64,000 bases of DNA. It comes from Caenorhabditis elegans. Lineage: Eukaryota > Nematoda > Chromadorea > Rhabditida > Rhabditidae. Both the position numbers and the translations under genes were made by a program. Below the pieces are notes generated by a model. That model was not told the origin of the DNA. It made no database searches and saw only the letters and a list, made by a program, of their open reading frames with translations. Below are positions 49,252 to 61,666 of this stretch, piece by piece (within the stretch, counting starts at the first letter, position 1; each line of letters starts with the position of its first letter). The stretch spans positions 11,904,001 to 11,968,000 of the forward strand of contig NC_003282.8 of assembly GCF_000002985.6 (NCBI RefSeq), given 5' to 3'.

Positions 49252-51214
49252 ATGTTGAGCACTCTTTCCAGAGGCGCCCGCTCGGTCGCTGTCCGAAGCT
49301 ATTCGGCCGCTACTCTCGATGCCCACTCCCAGGTGCTCGACGAGCAGAAGCCAATGGAGGAGCAGGTCAACCCATCTTTCTACAAGATGGTCGACTTTTA
49401 CTTCAACAAGGGAGCCGAGGTCATCGCTCCAAAACTCGCCGAGGAGCTCAAGTCCAACTCTTTGAGCCAAAAGGATAAGAAGAATCTCGTGTCCGGAATT
49501 CTTGGAGCTATCAAGCCAGTTAACAAGGTAAGAATTTTGAGTCTCATTAATTTATCATATTTTATTTTCTTCAGGTCCTTTACATCACCTTCCCAATCCG
49601 TCGTGACAATGGAGAGTTCGAGGTTATTGAGGCCTGGCGCGCACAGCATTCTGAGCACAGAACTCCAACCAAGGGAGGTATCCGTTATTCCCTCGATGTG
49701 TGCGAAGATGAGGTCAAAGCTTTGTCTGCTCTTATGACTTACAAGTGCGCTGTTGTCGATGTTCCATTCGGAGGAGCTAAGGGAGGAGTCAAGATTGATC
49801 CAAAGCAATACACTGATTATGAAATTGAGAAGATCACCCGCCGTATCGCTATCGAATTCGCAAAGAAGGGATTCCTCGGCCCCGGAGTTGATGTCCCAGC
49901 CCCAGATATGGGAACCGGAGAGCGTGAAATGGGATGGATCGCTGATACCTACGCCCAAACCATTGGACATTTGGACAGAGTGAGTATAAATTTTTTGTGA
50001 GCATGTGAATAATTTTGTTTGCAGGATGCTTCGGCTTGTATCACAGGAAAGCCAATTGTCAGTGGAGGAATTCACGGACGTGTTTCCGCCACCGGACGTG
50101 GAGTGTGGAAGGGACTCGAGGTGTTCACCAACGATGCTGATTACATGAAGATGGTCGGTCTTGACACCGGACTCGCTGGAAAGACTGCTATCATCCAAGG
50201 ATTCGGAAACGTCGGACTTCACACCCACAGATACCTCCACCGTGCTGGATCAAAGGTCATCGGAATCCAGGAGTACGATTGCGCCGTCTACAACCCAGAT
50301 GGTATTCATCCAAAGGAGCTCGAAGATTGGAAGGACGCCAATGGAACTATCAAGAACTTCCCAGGAGCCAAGAACTTCGACCCATTCACTGAGCTTATGT
50401 ACGAGAAGTGCGATATCTTCGTTCCAGCTGCTTGCGAAAAGTCGATCCACAAGGAAAATGCTAGCCGCATTCAAGCTAAGATCATCGCCGAGGCTGCCAA
50501 CGGACCAACTACCCCAGCTGCTGACAGAATTCTTCTTGCTCGTGGAGATTGCCTCATCATCCCAGACATGTACGTCAACTCTGGTGGAGTTACTGTTTCC
50601 TACTTCGAGTGGTTGAAGAATCTTAACCATGTTTCCTACGGACGTCTTACATTCAAATATGACGAGGAAGCCAACAAGATGCTTTTGGGTAAGTAAATTT
50701 TCGAAATTTGAATTCCTAGACTTGCGTAGAGTAACACAATGAAACGATTTGCAAGTTTTCATCTGTGATAAAATTTTGTTTAGAAACTAACAAGGGCTAG
50801 ATACTCTTACGCTTGTCACACTTTTCCGTTTATTTTATGAGGAGGGAGAGGAGGCCACTCAACCGTTGTCGTGAAAATGAGTACGTATGCACTCTAGGAA
50901 ACAAATTGTAAATCAATTCTTTCTGTTTAAAAATGTTTGAATTTTCAGCCTCGGTCCAAGAATCTCTCTCCAAGGCCGTCGGAAAGGATTGCCCAGTTGA
51001 ACCAAATGCTGCTTTCGCTGCCAAGATCGCTGGAGCTTCCGAGAAAGACATCGTTCACTCTGGACTCGAGTACACAATGCAACGCTCCGGAGAAGCCATC
51101 ATCCGCACCGCTCACAAGTACAACCTTGGACTTGATATCCGTACTGCTGCCTATGCCAACTCCATCGAGAAGGTCTACAACACCTACAGAACCGCTGGAT
51201 TCACCTTCACATAA
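49252..51214 (+). CDS. gdh-1: Mitochondrial glutamate dehydrogenase GDH-1, 536 aa
   Basis: It interconverts glutamate with 2-oxoglutarate and ammonium using NAD(P)+, in the mitochondrial matrix. Exons 49252-49527, 49575-49979, 50025-50688 and 50949-51214 give 536 residues, as expected for animal GDH. The start ([19 protein letters not shown]) is a typical Arg/Ser-rich mitochondrial presequence, and TTTTCAG-GTA directly before the ATG resembles a trans-splice site; an upstream in-frame Met would add non-presequence residues, so I rejected it. Key motifs: [22 protein letters not shown] with the catalytic Lys (about 161), [12 protein letters not shown], the dinucleotide fold IQGFGNVG, and the terminal [18 protein letters not shown] helix. 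An antenna-like segment precedes it, as in animal enzymes. Codon use is strongly biased to C/G-ending optimal codons, unlike its neighbours, which implies high expression. Confidence 0.98.
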
Positions 51215-53658
51215 GTACCCACTTCTCACTCATCTCATGGCTCTTGTATCCTCTTTTATGACATCAAATGGCTCCAAGCCAGGTTTAAATAGCTTCGTGT
51301 AACCCTTTAGTGCCTTTTCCATAGTTTTCTGTTTCGAAACTATCTAGGTTAACTAAAGTCTAGCTCTGATCTTTTCTGCCTGGTTCGTTCTCACTTTAGT
51401 ATAATTAAATATTTTATTGGTTCCCCACCCCTTTTCATCCCCACACATAATTTTTTCGTTGTTTGTTGGTTCGGGACGGTTTCGAGACGGAGACCATTCT
51501 TCAAAAAAAAATCTCAAAAATAATAAAAAGTTTATTTCCTTAAACACTTCTACATGGTCATTGCAATTTTCCAATGATCATTGGAAAAGAAATTTCAGGG
51601 AGCATTAAAAACTTTATCAGACTTGTGTCTTTCTATTTACTATAATTTAGAATTTTCGATAACATATCACTTTCACATTGTGTGCCACTATCAGCTTCAA
51701 ATTTGGGAATCACCTCCACAATTGTTGCAAAATTTTCGAATTGTCTAAACGAAGTTGATGCTTGGCCGTTTCCATATCAGTTGATCTTTTCCGGCAAAAC
51801 CTTCGTCGTCAAACTGATGCAATTCCTGGAGAGAATGAAAAGAAATGTTGAAAGATTAAATTGGGTGATCGTTTGAACGAAGCTAATCTGATTGGACAAA
51901 AAGAAGAAATGATAAAAGATGATAAAGACAGTTTGGAGGGAATCCCCCATTTCGGTTCGAAGTGTACGCAAATGTTTGAGGGAAATATTTAGAATTGGAG
52001 ATTTTTTTGAATTTTTGCAGTTACAGAGAAATTTTGGAATGTGCATATCGTGTAGTTTCACAGATTTTAATAGCATACATTTTCAAGGCGCACGGATTTA
52101 TTCAGACGGGTCTCGTCGCGCCGAAAAGTTTATGGTAGCCTTCTAAAAATTCAAAAAGACTACCATAAACTTACACTTTTATAATATTTTGGTCTGTGTT
52201 TGTTCCCATGAAGTTTCAGAAAAGGCGAACCAAAATAAATTATAAAATTTTAAATTTCAAAAGCTCAATAAAAATCCATATAAGCCTGGGTGGCCATCAT
52301 CTTCATCATCATCTGACGATTTTTCGTTGCATTTTTCATCATCTTCTCACTGCCAAGTTCATTCAATTCCACACCGCTCGTTTCGTCGTCGACAGTCGAC
52401 ACTGCACCGCAACATAAAAAAGCGTTGGCTGATGGTCTGATCTTCTCTGCTTCTCTTCTCACTCTCGCTCTCTCATCCTCAACGATTAGAGACCCACGTG
52501 GGTGAGAGTCGCAGAGATATTTGCGGAAACCGATGTCATGGCGCGACGAAAAGAGAATCGTCTCGTTTTTTCTCGCTTTTGCACGTATAACAAGTCGAGG
52601 ACAAAGAAAATGTGTTGGGTGGGGTGACATCTGAAGTCAGATGATGACCGGGAGATGATTGGGGGATTCCCCTTAAATCATAGGATCATGTTTTGGCTCG
52701 AGGTCAGCTATCAGGAGGGAGCTCAGGGCCACGTGGTATTTTTGTTATGAGGAAGTTCGTCCTCTATTAAAATACAATAGGTTAATATTAAGCTGGGGGT
52801 CAGCGATTAAGTCATTAATTCTGAAACCGAGATGCAAGAGCGCTCCAACGCCAAACGAAATCGCTCCGCCCCCAAACGTTGAGTCTCGTTAGGTATTTCG
52901 TCGACTTTATTATTATTGGCTTTTTCGTCGTGAGACCCATGGTGCCATACAAAATATTATATTCAAAAGTAACTTTTTGATTTCTGTTCCAGTTGTAATA
53001 ATACCAGACATCTCTACGGAAACAAACAACGTGTGTTTCTTATAGTTTCCGTTGATTTTTAATTACTTTATTGTTACTGAAACCCATTACACCACCATGT
53101 TTAGTGTTTCAACGAAATTCAGAAGGACATCGCCGTGGGCATTCTCTTATTTATGTCTACCGCACGCCAATAGGTTCATTATTTGCCCTTTCTCCCCCTG
53201 TACAGTTGCAAATTGACTTTCACTTGGGCTCTCAGATACAAAATCATCAGTGAAACAAACACGTGGCGATATGATGAGGTAGTTGAGAAAAGAGTTCAAA
53301 CAATCAATTGTGGTCGAGGAGGAGAGATAGGCGGCTCTGTGCTCGAGAGAGAAAACCATTAGAGAGCTCACTGAGTTTACACAAACTCGAAAAGCAGCAC
53401 AAACGAAATAGCACGAAACGTTCTGTATGTGGTGGTGGTGTTGGCTGGGGGAGATTCTGTAGAAAAAGTTTCGAGTTTGAACTTTCGGTCCTAAAGGGAA
53501 CCACGTGTCTAGAGATAAGAAGCCTGACATTGGAATTTTACGCGATCTGGAATAAAATTTATTATAATTGATTGATAAGATTTAAAAAAATGTATATGAT
53601 TCAACAACAATTCAACAATGACGAATAAGATTAACAACAAAACAAAGAAAATCAAAAA
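51215..53658. other. Intergenic between convergent gdh-1 and tgt-1, repeat-rich
   Basis: Contains the gdh-1 3' UTR and the region beyond. It holds a hairpin (52126-52172), GGGTCTCG-family pieces (52083-52175 and 52855-52946) and a short perfect palindrome GACCCACGTGGGT-like block at about 52490-52503. Open frames at 52265-52630 (-) and 53147-53571 (both strands) lack splice, motif or homology support. I see no gene. Confidence 0.5.
52126..52172. repeat. 13-bp perfect hairpin with 21-bp loop
   Basis: AAGTTTATGGTAG (52126-52138) is exactly inverted as CTACCATAAACTT (52160-52172). It adjoins a GGGTCTCGTCGCG block, and the same GGGTCTCGTCG...AAGTTTATGGTAG order is seen at 48249-48283, so it is a dispersed repeat rather than a terminator. 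Confidence 0.8.
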
Positions 53659-55793
53659 TCAAAAATCAAGCTTATATCCCATATGATCTACAGCATCTCT
53701 GACCCATTGAGGAACTTCCCTCATCTTCTCAGAATCTTGTTTCGATGGATTTTCAGATTGAATTGGTCCATAATAGTCATATAGGAATTGCTTCAGAAAT
53801 TGCTCAACAGAATTCGATTGAATCGCTTGACGAACGTCTCGCATAAGATCCAGTTGATGTTTGATGTTGTGAACTGATACTAGATGACATCCTACCGTTT
53901 CCTGGAAAATTATTGAGATTTAATTAAATTTAGCTAAGAACATTCTCAAATTTGTTCAAAATGGATCTATTGAGACTTGAATTTTTTTTAAAATAAAATT
54001 CGACATCAAATAGTATTATTGAAATGTCCAAAACTTTGCAAAAAATCTGCAAAAGTCTAACTTTTGTAGGGTGCGTTTATGAAACTTTTTTAAACGTATT
54101 TTGTCAGGACTACGGTAGGCCCGATAATGACGGGATAACAGGTAAGTAACTATTGGAAATTGTGTTTAATTTTGCAAATGGAGACATATTTTTGTGATGC
54201 TTTTTTCTCTATTATGTGTAACAGAGAGAGATTTTTTATTGATTTTTATGGTATTTACTTTGACAAAAGTTTTTTTTTGGTTTCATGGTTTTGACAAAAA
54301 AAATTGTGTTCGAACGTTATTTTTATTTTTTATAATGTCGTTTCTAAAAAGTGGTCTGAATATTTTCAACGTTTTACGGCAAAATCTAATTACGTTTTCA
54401 GCTGTAAATCATTACAGTTTTGCAAATAAACGGAAACATGGAAAATTTTGAATTTTTTAAATCAGTAAGTTGAAAAATACATTATTTTGAAAAAAAGCTC
54501 ACTTTTCCAACAATCGAATGAATATATGCTCTCGTATAGTTCTTGCATGTATTACATTCACATTTCTTATCAATCGGCAAAAAATCTTCCTTATATCGTT
54601 TCTGATTCAATTGCATCAATCCACCTCTTCTGACCATTGCTGTTCCAAATCTTGCAGTTCTTGTTGGATATACACAATCAAACATATCAGCTCCCAAAAA
54701 TGAACAGATTACTAAATCAACTGGAAATCCAACTCCCATCACATAACGAGGAAGATGAGGGGGTAAAGCTGCACAGCATGCTGCCACAACTCTCCAGAAA
54801 TGATCCTTTTCTTCTCCTCCAGATAATCCTCCAATTGCAATTCCAACTTTTGCTCGTTTCGCCATTTCTTTAGCACATTCTTTCCGCAATTCCAAATTAA
54901 GACCACCTTGTAGAATTGGAAACATCGCTTGATCATCTCTTGTATGAGCCACTTTACATCGATCAAGCCATCGAATACTTCTATGCATTGCTTCTTTTAC
55001 AATATCACCAGTTGTCAATACATGAATTACATGATCCAACTGCATCATAATATCAGCACCAAGTGCTTGTTGAATTTCAATTGATTTTTCTGGTGGTAAA
55101 GCCATCATCTCTCCGGTATGAGGACTTTCAAAATTCACTCCATTTTCATCAACTGTCATGAGTTTGCTCAACGAGACCATTTGGAATCCTCCAGAATCAG
55201 TGAGAATTGAACGATTCCAGTTCATCATTTTATGTAATCCACCAGCAGCCTTAACTCGTTCATGACCGGGACGATGTCCAAGATGGTACGTGTTGCAAAG
55301 GAGAATTCGACAATCCATCGAGACTAGTTGTTCCGGTACGATTCCCTGTAAGTTTATTATATATGAAACTGCATAAACTCGAGAAAATATTTTTTTAATT
55401 TTTTTCAGGGAAAATCGAAAAATGAGAATCTGAAAAAAAATGTTCATAAATTTAACTTGCTGTAAACTTCATAAAATCTCTACTTTTCAAAAATTTGAAA
55501 AAATTTTCACTGAAAGTTAAAAAAAAAACTAACAGGTTTTATTTTTTGTATTATACTTTATTATGATCACAAACAAATTTCACATTTTTGAAAAAGTTTT
55601 TTTTTCAATTTAGAATTTTTATTCTTAATTTATTCCATACCTTCATAGTTCCCTGTGTTCCAACAGGCATAAAAACAGGCGTTTCGACGATGGAATGTGG
55701 CAAATGAAGATTTCCACGACGAGCGAATCCTGCTCTCGCCAGCACGTCGTACCTCATATCTGCCTGGCACGTCGGGAGCGGTTCCGGTGTCAT
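53659..55793 (-). CDS. tgt-1: Queuine tRNA-ribosyltransferase catalytic subunit TGT-1, 412 aa
   Basis: It exchanges guanine-34 for queuine in tRNAs with GUN anticodons (Tyr, His, Asn, Asp); in animals it works as a heterodimer with a QTRT2-type subunit. Exons 55793-55641, 55345-54503 and 53901-53659 give 412 residues, close to other animal QTRT1 proteins. Visible motifs: [35 protein letters not shown] with the catalytic Asp (about 101), [41 protein letters not shown] with the second Asp, and the zinc site Cys313-x-Cys315-x2-Cys318 with His343 (VHNI). The start is the first ATG of the exon; a GTG four codons upstream is open but non-standard. Intron 2 is about 600 bp and AT-rich. It runs toward gdh-1. 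Confidence 0.96.
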
Positions 55794-56243
55794 TGGAGAC
55801 TTCACTTCGTAAGTTTTTTTTTCGTTAAAATAGGAAATAATTATTTTTATTCCAAGTATAATTGGTTATGACCTTTAATGAAGTACTGTAACGGTAATTT
55901 GTTTTTTTATAATATTCATTGAATTCGTTTGTTTACATATTTTTTACAAACTAAGATTACCTAACTAAAAATTATTTTCGTTCTCATGTTAAAATTATTT
56001 GGAAGGATGCGGATCTAGAGCAAGAAACGGGAGAAAATGTGGATTTTATGTTACAGGGAATTTTTGAAAAGCAGATGGCAACACTATACTCAAAATACCG
56101 ATGTCTGGGAAGTAATAGAGTAAATGCACAGGATGAAATAAGACTTTCTGACTATATAATTATGAGTGAAGGGAGTCGGGACAATGTATGAAATGGCAAA
56201 ATGGGAAATACAATTATTACACCTTTGGAGGCTTATTGAGCAA
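55794..56243. other. Spacer upstream of tgt-1
   Basis: About 450 bp, AT-rich, containing the tgt-1 promoter and the 3' UTR of the medium-chain dehydrogenase gene on the same strand. I see no gene and no clear operon signature. Confidence 0.5.
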
Positions 56244-57532
<1,289 letters not shown>

Positions 57533-58537
57533 TTTCTGCAAGGAAAATTAAATTAAATAGGTTGAATAAACACTTCAATATCAATAAATTTGTTAACAAA
57601 GAATAAACCATCAAAGTGAGAGCATGGGTCACGTGTGTGTTTTTTGAAGAGACACAACTTTTTAGAGAAAAATCAATAGAATCAACATTGTAAACACTTG
57701 GAGAGAAATAAAATATTAGTGTTTTCAGTTTAAATGATAGAAAAATTGGTTCAATCACTTGAGACATTAAACTTTGTTGAGAAACAACGTGCCGAAAACA
57801 AAAAATCCGATTGAAAAACGGAAAGTGCGCCTAGTCACGATAACGGGGTCAAGAATGGCTTTGCGCACTTTGCGTGCCTTTTGGCGGAATTTTAAATACT
57901 AGTTTTTAATAAAGAAAACTTTTTTGCATTTTTCCGGCAAAATTACAGTTACGATTATTATGAAAGAATCTACTTGACTTACAATTAGAATTAGAGATTC
58001 AAATTAACTATTGATGTTTTGAAAGCTCTATCAACTTAGGCTTTTTGAGAATAAGCTTTTTAAGTAACCGGAACAACAACTAACTGACATAAACTTTGTG
58101 AAATGGAAAACGAAAATATTGCAGATGAAAAATAACAGTGGGAGAGTAACGAGACGCAGGACCCTACAGATGCCGAAGCATCTATTCGTCCCTCAATACA
58201 TGTGCTTTTCACGTGCACACAAACGAATTTCATCATGACTTCTAGGGGAGAATGAGAGTAGAAAAAAATCTCGAATATTTTCCAAAAAATTGAAACATTT
58301 TTCAAAAAAAAAGTTCAAAAAAAATAATTTGAAATATCTCCAAAAAAATCCAATATTTTGCAAAAAAATAATTTGAAATTTTTCCATAAAAAAGTTCGAT
58401 AATAAAATAGTTTGAGTACATCGAAAATGAGGAAACATCAATTTGTGGTTCGACGTTGTGAACATTTGAAATCAATAGATCATACACATTTTAAATAACT
58501 TCATAAACGTTTTTTTCCAAATCTATAAATGAATTAA
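57533..58537. other. Spacer between the MDR gene and the receptor pseudogene
   Basis: About 1 kb of AT-rich DNA. It contains the MDR promoter and 3' flank of the pseudogene, a small hairpin (AGATGC, CGAA loop, GCATCT) at 58168-58183, and A/T-run artefact frames around 58193-58490. No gene is supported. Confidence 0.5.
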
Positions 58538-59780
58538 TCAACGTTTAGATACATTGGTTTTATCTTTTTGGAATCCCAATATCTTCAATGCAGAATTTCT
58601 GTGATCTGATAATGAACAAGTGATAACAACTGGATCAATTGCAGGATAAACGCTTAGTATAGGCACAATATATGTTGACAGTATTATGAAAGTATTTAAA
58701 AATTTCAAGAACTTATGAATCTATAACCTACACTCCATAATTATCACCGGCAAGTGGGAGGAACCATACAACAAATAAAGGGATGATTGTACTTATTAAT
58801 GGAATTATAGTTTGCGCAATTAAAGATTTGAGAAGACTTGAATGTAATCTTTTCGTAGTACATGATAATGTGCATGCTTTCAGTGACAAGTGAATTTTTC
58901 GTGCAAAGAAAACATAGATGATCATAATAGAATTGGTGATAACTGCGGCTACAAGCATTCCCAGAATTCCACTTTTTGACCAGTCATTCACGGGGTACTG
59001 TAATTGTTTTTGAAGGGAACACTCATATGATATGATGAGCAAATATCATAGTACAGTCAGTCAACATTTTGAAGTTTTTTTTTAACTTTCCGTCATAAAG
59101 TGGTAATTACTCAGTTTTCACTTATTATGATTTAAAAAATTGATCAAGATACATTTTGCGTTGTATGACTTATTATTTGAAATTATTAATATATTCAAAC
59201 ATTATGCGAGGGCCAGCTTGCAACAATGTCTGATATTAATAAAAATGGCCAAACTTTTTGAAAATTCGCCAAATTACCAAAACGTTAACTGAAAACTTTA
59301 AAAAAAAACTAGAGCAAATTAAAATCGATATTTGGTCTTTTTTATATATTCTGAGTATACTTTCGTAGTATCCTATCTTACTATACTGTACCTTTATATT
59401 AAATGTCTTTCAACTTACAATTCTCACCTCATAATTTGCAACAATCATTGCCAAATCTCTACTATTTGTGTTATGAATTTCTTTGAACTTTTCATCAATT
59501 AGATCATATATGTGATCATCAGGCCACATAATTATGTGACCGATGAGCAGCCAAGAACTTCCAAAACACATTACAAATAGGGAATTGAGGAAAATAGTTT
59601 TTGGGCGGAAAAATTGGGCTATGGCAAGCGGTCTGGAAAATTTAGTTAAACAAATTAAATTACAGACATGCTTATAATGTCTCAAACCTAAGATTAAGAG
59701 AAGACAGTATCAGTAAGAAATTACCTGCAGACTGCTAGATATCGATATAAAAAATGAACAGCAAGCAGTGCAAAAGTGTA
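58538..59780 (-). pseudogene. 5'-truncated serpentine receptor pseudogene (tandem duplicate)
   Basis: A near-copy of the intact receptor immediately upstream (59910-61427). It keeps the last part of exon 2 (FALLAVHFLYRYLAVCR), exon 3 (RPLAIAQFFRPK to VANYE), exon 4 (YPVNDWSKSGILG to GDNYGV) and exon 5 (SVYPAIDPVVITCSL). Homology stops abruptly near 59780 inside exon 2; the sequence beyond is a short tandem repeat of GTAAATTGA-like units (59779-59822). Exon 1 and the first two membrane segments are missing. The last intron's acceptor is destroyed: TTTTCAG in the parent reads TTTCAT here, and the following ATG codon is ATA. A cryptic TACTAAG acceptor 28 bp inside the exon would keep the frame with about ten codons lost. 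Coding exons are otherwise undamaged, so the duplication is recent. Confidence 0.85.
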
Positions 59781-59822
59781 AATTGAGTAAATTGAGTAAT
59801 TGAGTAAAATTGAGTAAATTAG
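59779..59822. repeat. Short tandem repeat at the duplication breakpoint
   Basis: Imperfect units of GTAAATTGA / GTAATTGA / GTAAAATTGA repeated about four times exactly where homology between the receptor duplicates ends, so it may mark or have mediated the recombination junction. Confidence 0.8.
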
Positions 59823-59909
59823 GAATTAAGCTGCAAGTTGTTAAAGGATGTACATAGTATTCTCTGAACACCAATTTTTTGTTGGGAACTCATTGAACAG
59901 AAGGAAACA

Positions 59910-61427
59910 TTAATTTGGGGTAATATAATTATTGTTTAGAGAGGGAATTACAGTGAATATATTGGAATATGGCTGTTTAGATGTACTGATTTCTTCTCGT
60001 TGGAACCCCAATGTCTTCAATGCAGAATTTCTGTAATCTGATAATGAACAAGTGATAACAACTGGATCAATTGCGGGGTACACGCTGAGTAGTGGCATAA
60101 AGTATGTTGACAGCATTCTGAAAATATTTAAAATTTTAAGAACTTATGAATCTATAACCTACACTCCATAATTATCACCACCAAGTGGAAGAAACCATAT
60201 GACAAAGCAAGGAATAATTGTACTTATCAATGGAATTATAGTTTGAGCAATTAAAGATTTGAGAAGACTTGAATGTAATCTTTTCACTGCTCCAGAAAAT
60301 GTGCATGCTTTCAGTGACAGGTGAATTTTTTGAGCAAAGAAAACATAGGAGATCATAATAGAAGTGGTGATTAATGTGGCTATGAGCATTCCCAGAATTC
60401 CACTTTTTGACCAGTCATACACGGGGTACTGTAATTAAAATTGGTTTTTATAGCATTAAAAGTGGAGTATCTTCAGTGGCGAAAAGCTTTTTTTTTAGAA
60501 TAACTGGTCCTAAAATGGCGATCACTCAGTTTTGAAAATTAGGCAATTGACAAAAATTTGGGCAATTTGATAATTCTTAAAATAATTTGAGGTGTTTAAT
60601 AATTAAATTTAGCCATCTTGATCTACAATTGGTGTATTCCCACAAAATCACCACTTACGATACTCTAACTTTATTGTTAGGTTATATAATTAATATTCTT
60701 ACAATTCTCACCTCATAATTTGCAACAATCATTGCCAAATCTCTACTGCTTGTGTTATGGAATTGTATGAACTTTTCATCGATTAGATCATATATGTGAT
60801 CATCAGGCCACATAGTTATGTGACCGATGAGCATCCAAGAACTTCCAAAACACATTACAAATAGGGAATTGAGGAAAATAGTTTTTGGGCGGAAAAAATG
60901 GGCAATGGCAAGCGGTCTGGAACGTTTAATAAAATCAATTAAATTACAGAAATGCTAATAAAAGTCTCAAAGCTAAGAATAAGAGTATCAGTCTGAAATA
61001 AAGAGTATCAGTAAGATATTACCTGCAGACTGCAAGATATCGATATAAAAAATGAACAGCAAGCAGTGCAAATGTGTACGCACACATTCCACATCGAATT
61101 GAAATAAGGTTCTGAGCAAGTAGCGGATATTCAAATAAAAGACCATGTGGTACAAATATAATCAAACAATTATTAAATCCTTCGATTGCCTATATAAAGA
61201 TGAGGTTTAGTGTAAAGTCGGTAAAACTAACATACCGTTGAAACTACTGCTTCAGTAACTGAAGTTATCAAATTGAAAACTCCAAAAGTCATTAGAAGAT
61301 ACCGATATCCACCAATGTACCGAGGAGATTTAAACTTTAAAAGAACTAAAAACAAGATATTGAAAATAAACGAAAGTACACAAAAAATTCTCGGAGACCA
61401 AGTATGGAACCAGCTCATGTATATCAT
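59910..61427 (-). CDS. Nematode serpentine chemoreceptor (str/srj superfamily), 345 aa
   Basis: Seven-transmembrane receptor of the nematode str/srj type; such receptors act in sensory cilia or other neurons through G proteins. Exons 61427-61236, 61189-61023, 60916-60712, 60428-60163 and 60117-59910 give 345 residues, normal for the family. Landmarks: MIYMSWFHTWSP and SPRYIGGYRYLLMTFGVFNL (helices 1-2 with the conserved G.YRYLL), RCGMCAYTFALLAVHFLYRYLAVCRP (helix 3 and the arginine motif), DDHIYDLIDEKF (extracellular loop), SKSGILGMLIATLITTSIM, TIIPLISTIIPCFVIW, and PAIDPVVITCSLSDYR (helix 7). I used the ATG after a TTTCAG acceptor; two in-frame Mets lie within four codons. Assignment between str and srj subfamilies is uncertain. 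Its truncated twin follows directly downstream. Confidence 0.88.
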
Positions 61428-61666
61428 TTTCAGGATAATAATCTCTGAAAGCAATTTATCTGAAAAAAGGTTGCAATGGGATGTGTTTTGTGAATGACTT
61501 GACAGCTGTGATGTTGATTAGTGGTTATTTATAGGCTACAAAGTTCATAGATTCATGTAAAGTGTTGTGACAGAATTAAATTACATAGGAATAGGTTTCT
61601 AGGCCACAATTATACATTTGATATACGGGTATTGATGTTAAGATTTTTCGAAAATTGCATTCCACG
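61428..61666. promoter_or_regulatory. Short spacer between the SLC6 gene and the receptor gene
   Basis: Only about 240 bp separates the SLC6 stop from the receptor start on the same strand. It holds the SLC6 3' end and the receptor's 5' region. No AATAAA-to-acceptor arrangement typical of an operon is evident. Confidence 0.4.

Noticed and set aside
49398-50240. Long open frame (280 codons) antisense to gdh-1
   Set aside because: It mirrors the strongly codon-biased gdh-1 exons, crosses the gdh-1 introns without splice sites and shows no motif; a shadow of the sense gene.
52265-52630. 121-codon open frame on the minus strand between gdh-1 and tgt-1
   Set aside because: Arg/Met-rich artefact of CATCAT and TCTCTC tracts with no splice context or family match.
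58168-58183. AGATGC-CGAA-GCATCT hairpin as a transcription terminator or RNA gene
   Set aside because: Only 6 bp of stem, no conserved context, and such hairpins are not terminators for nematode Pol II genes.
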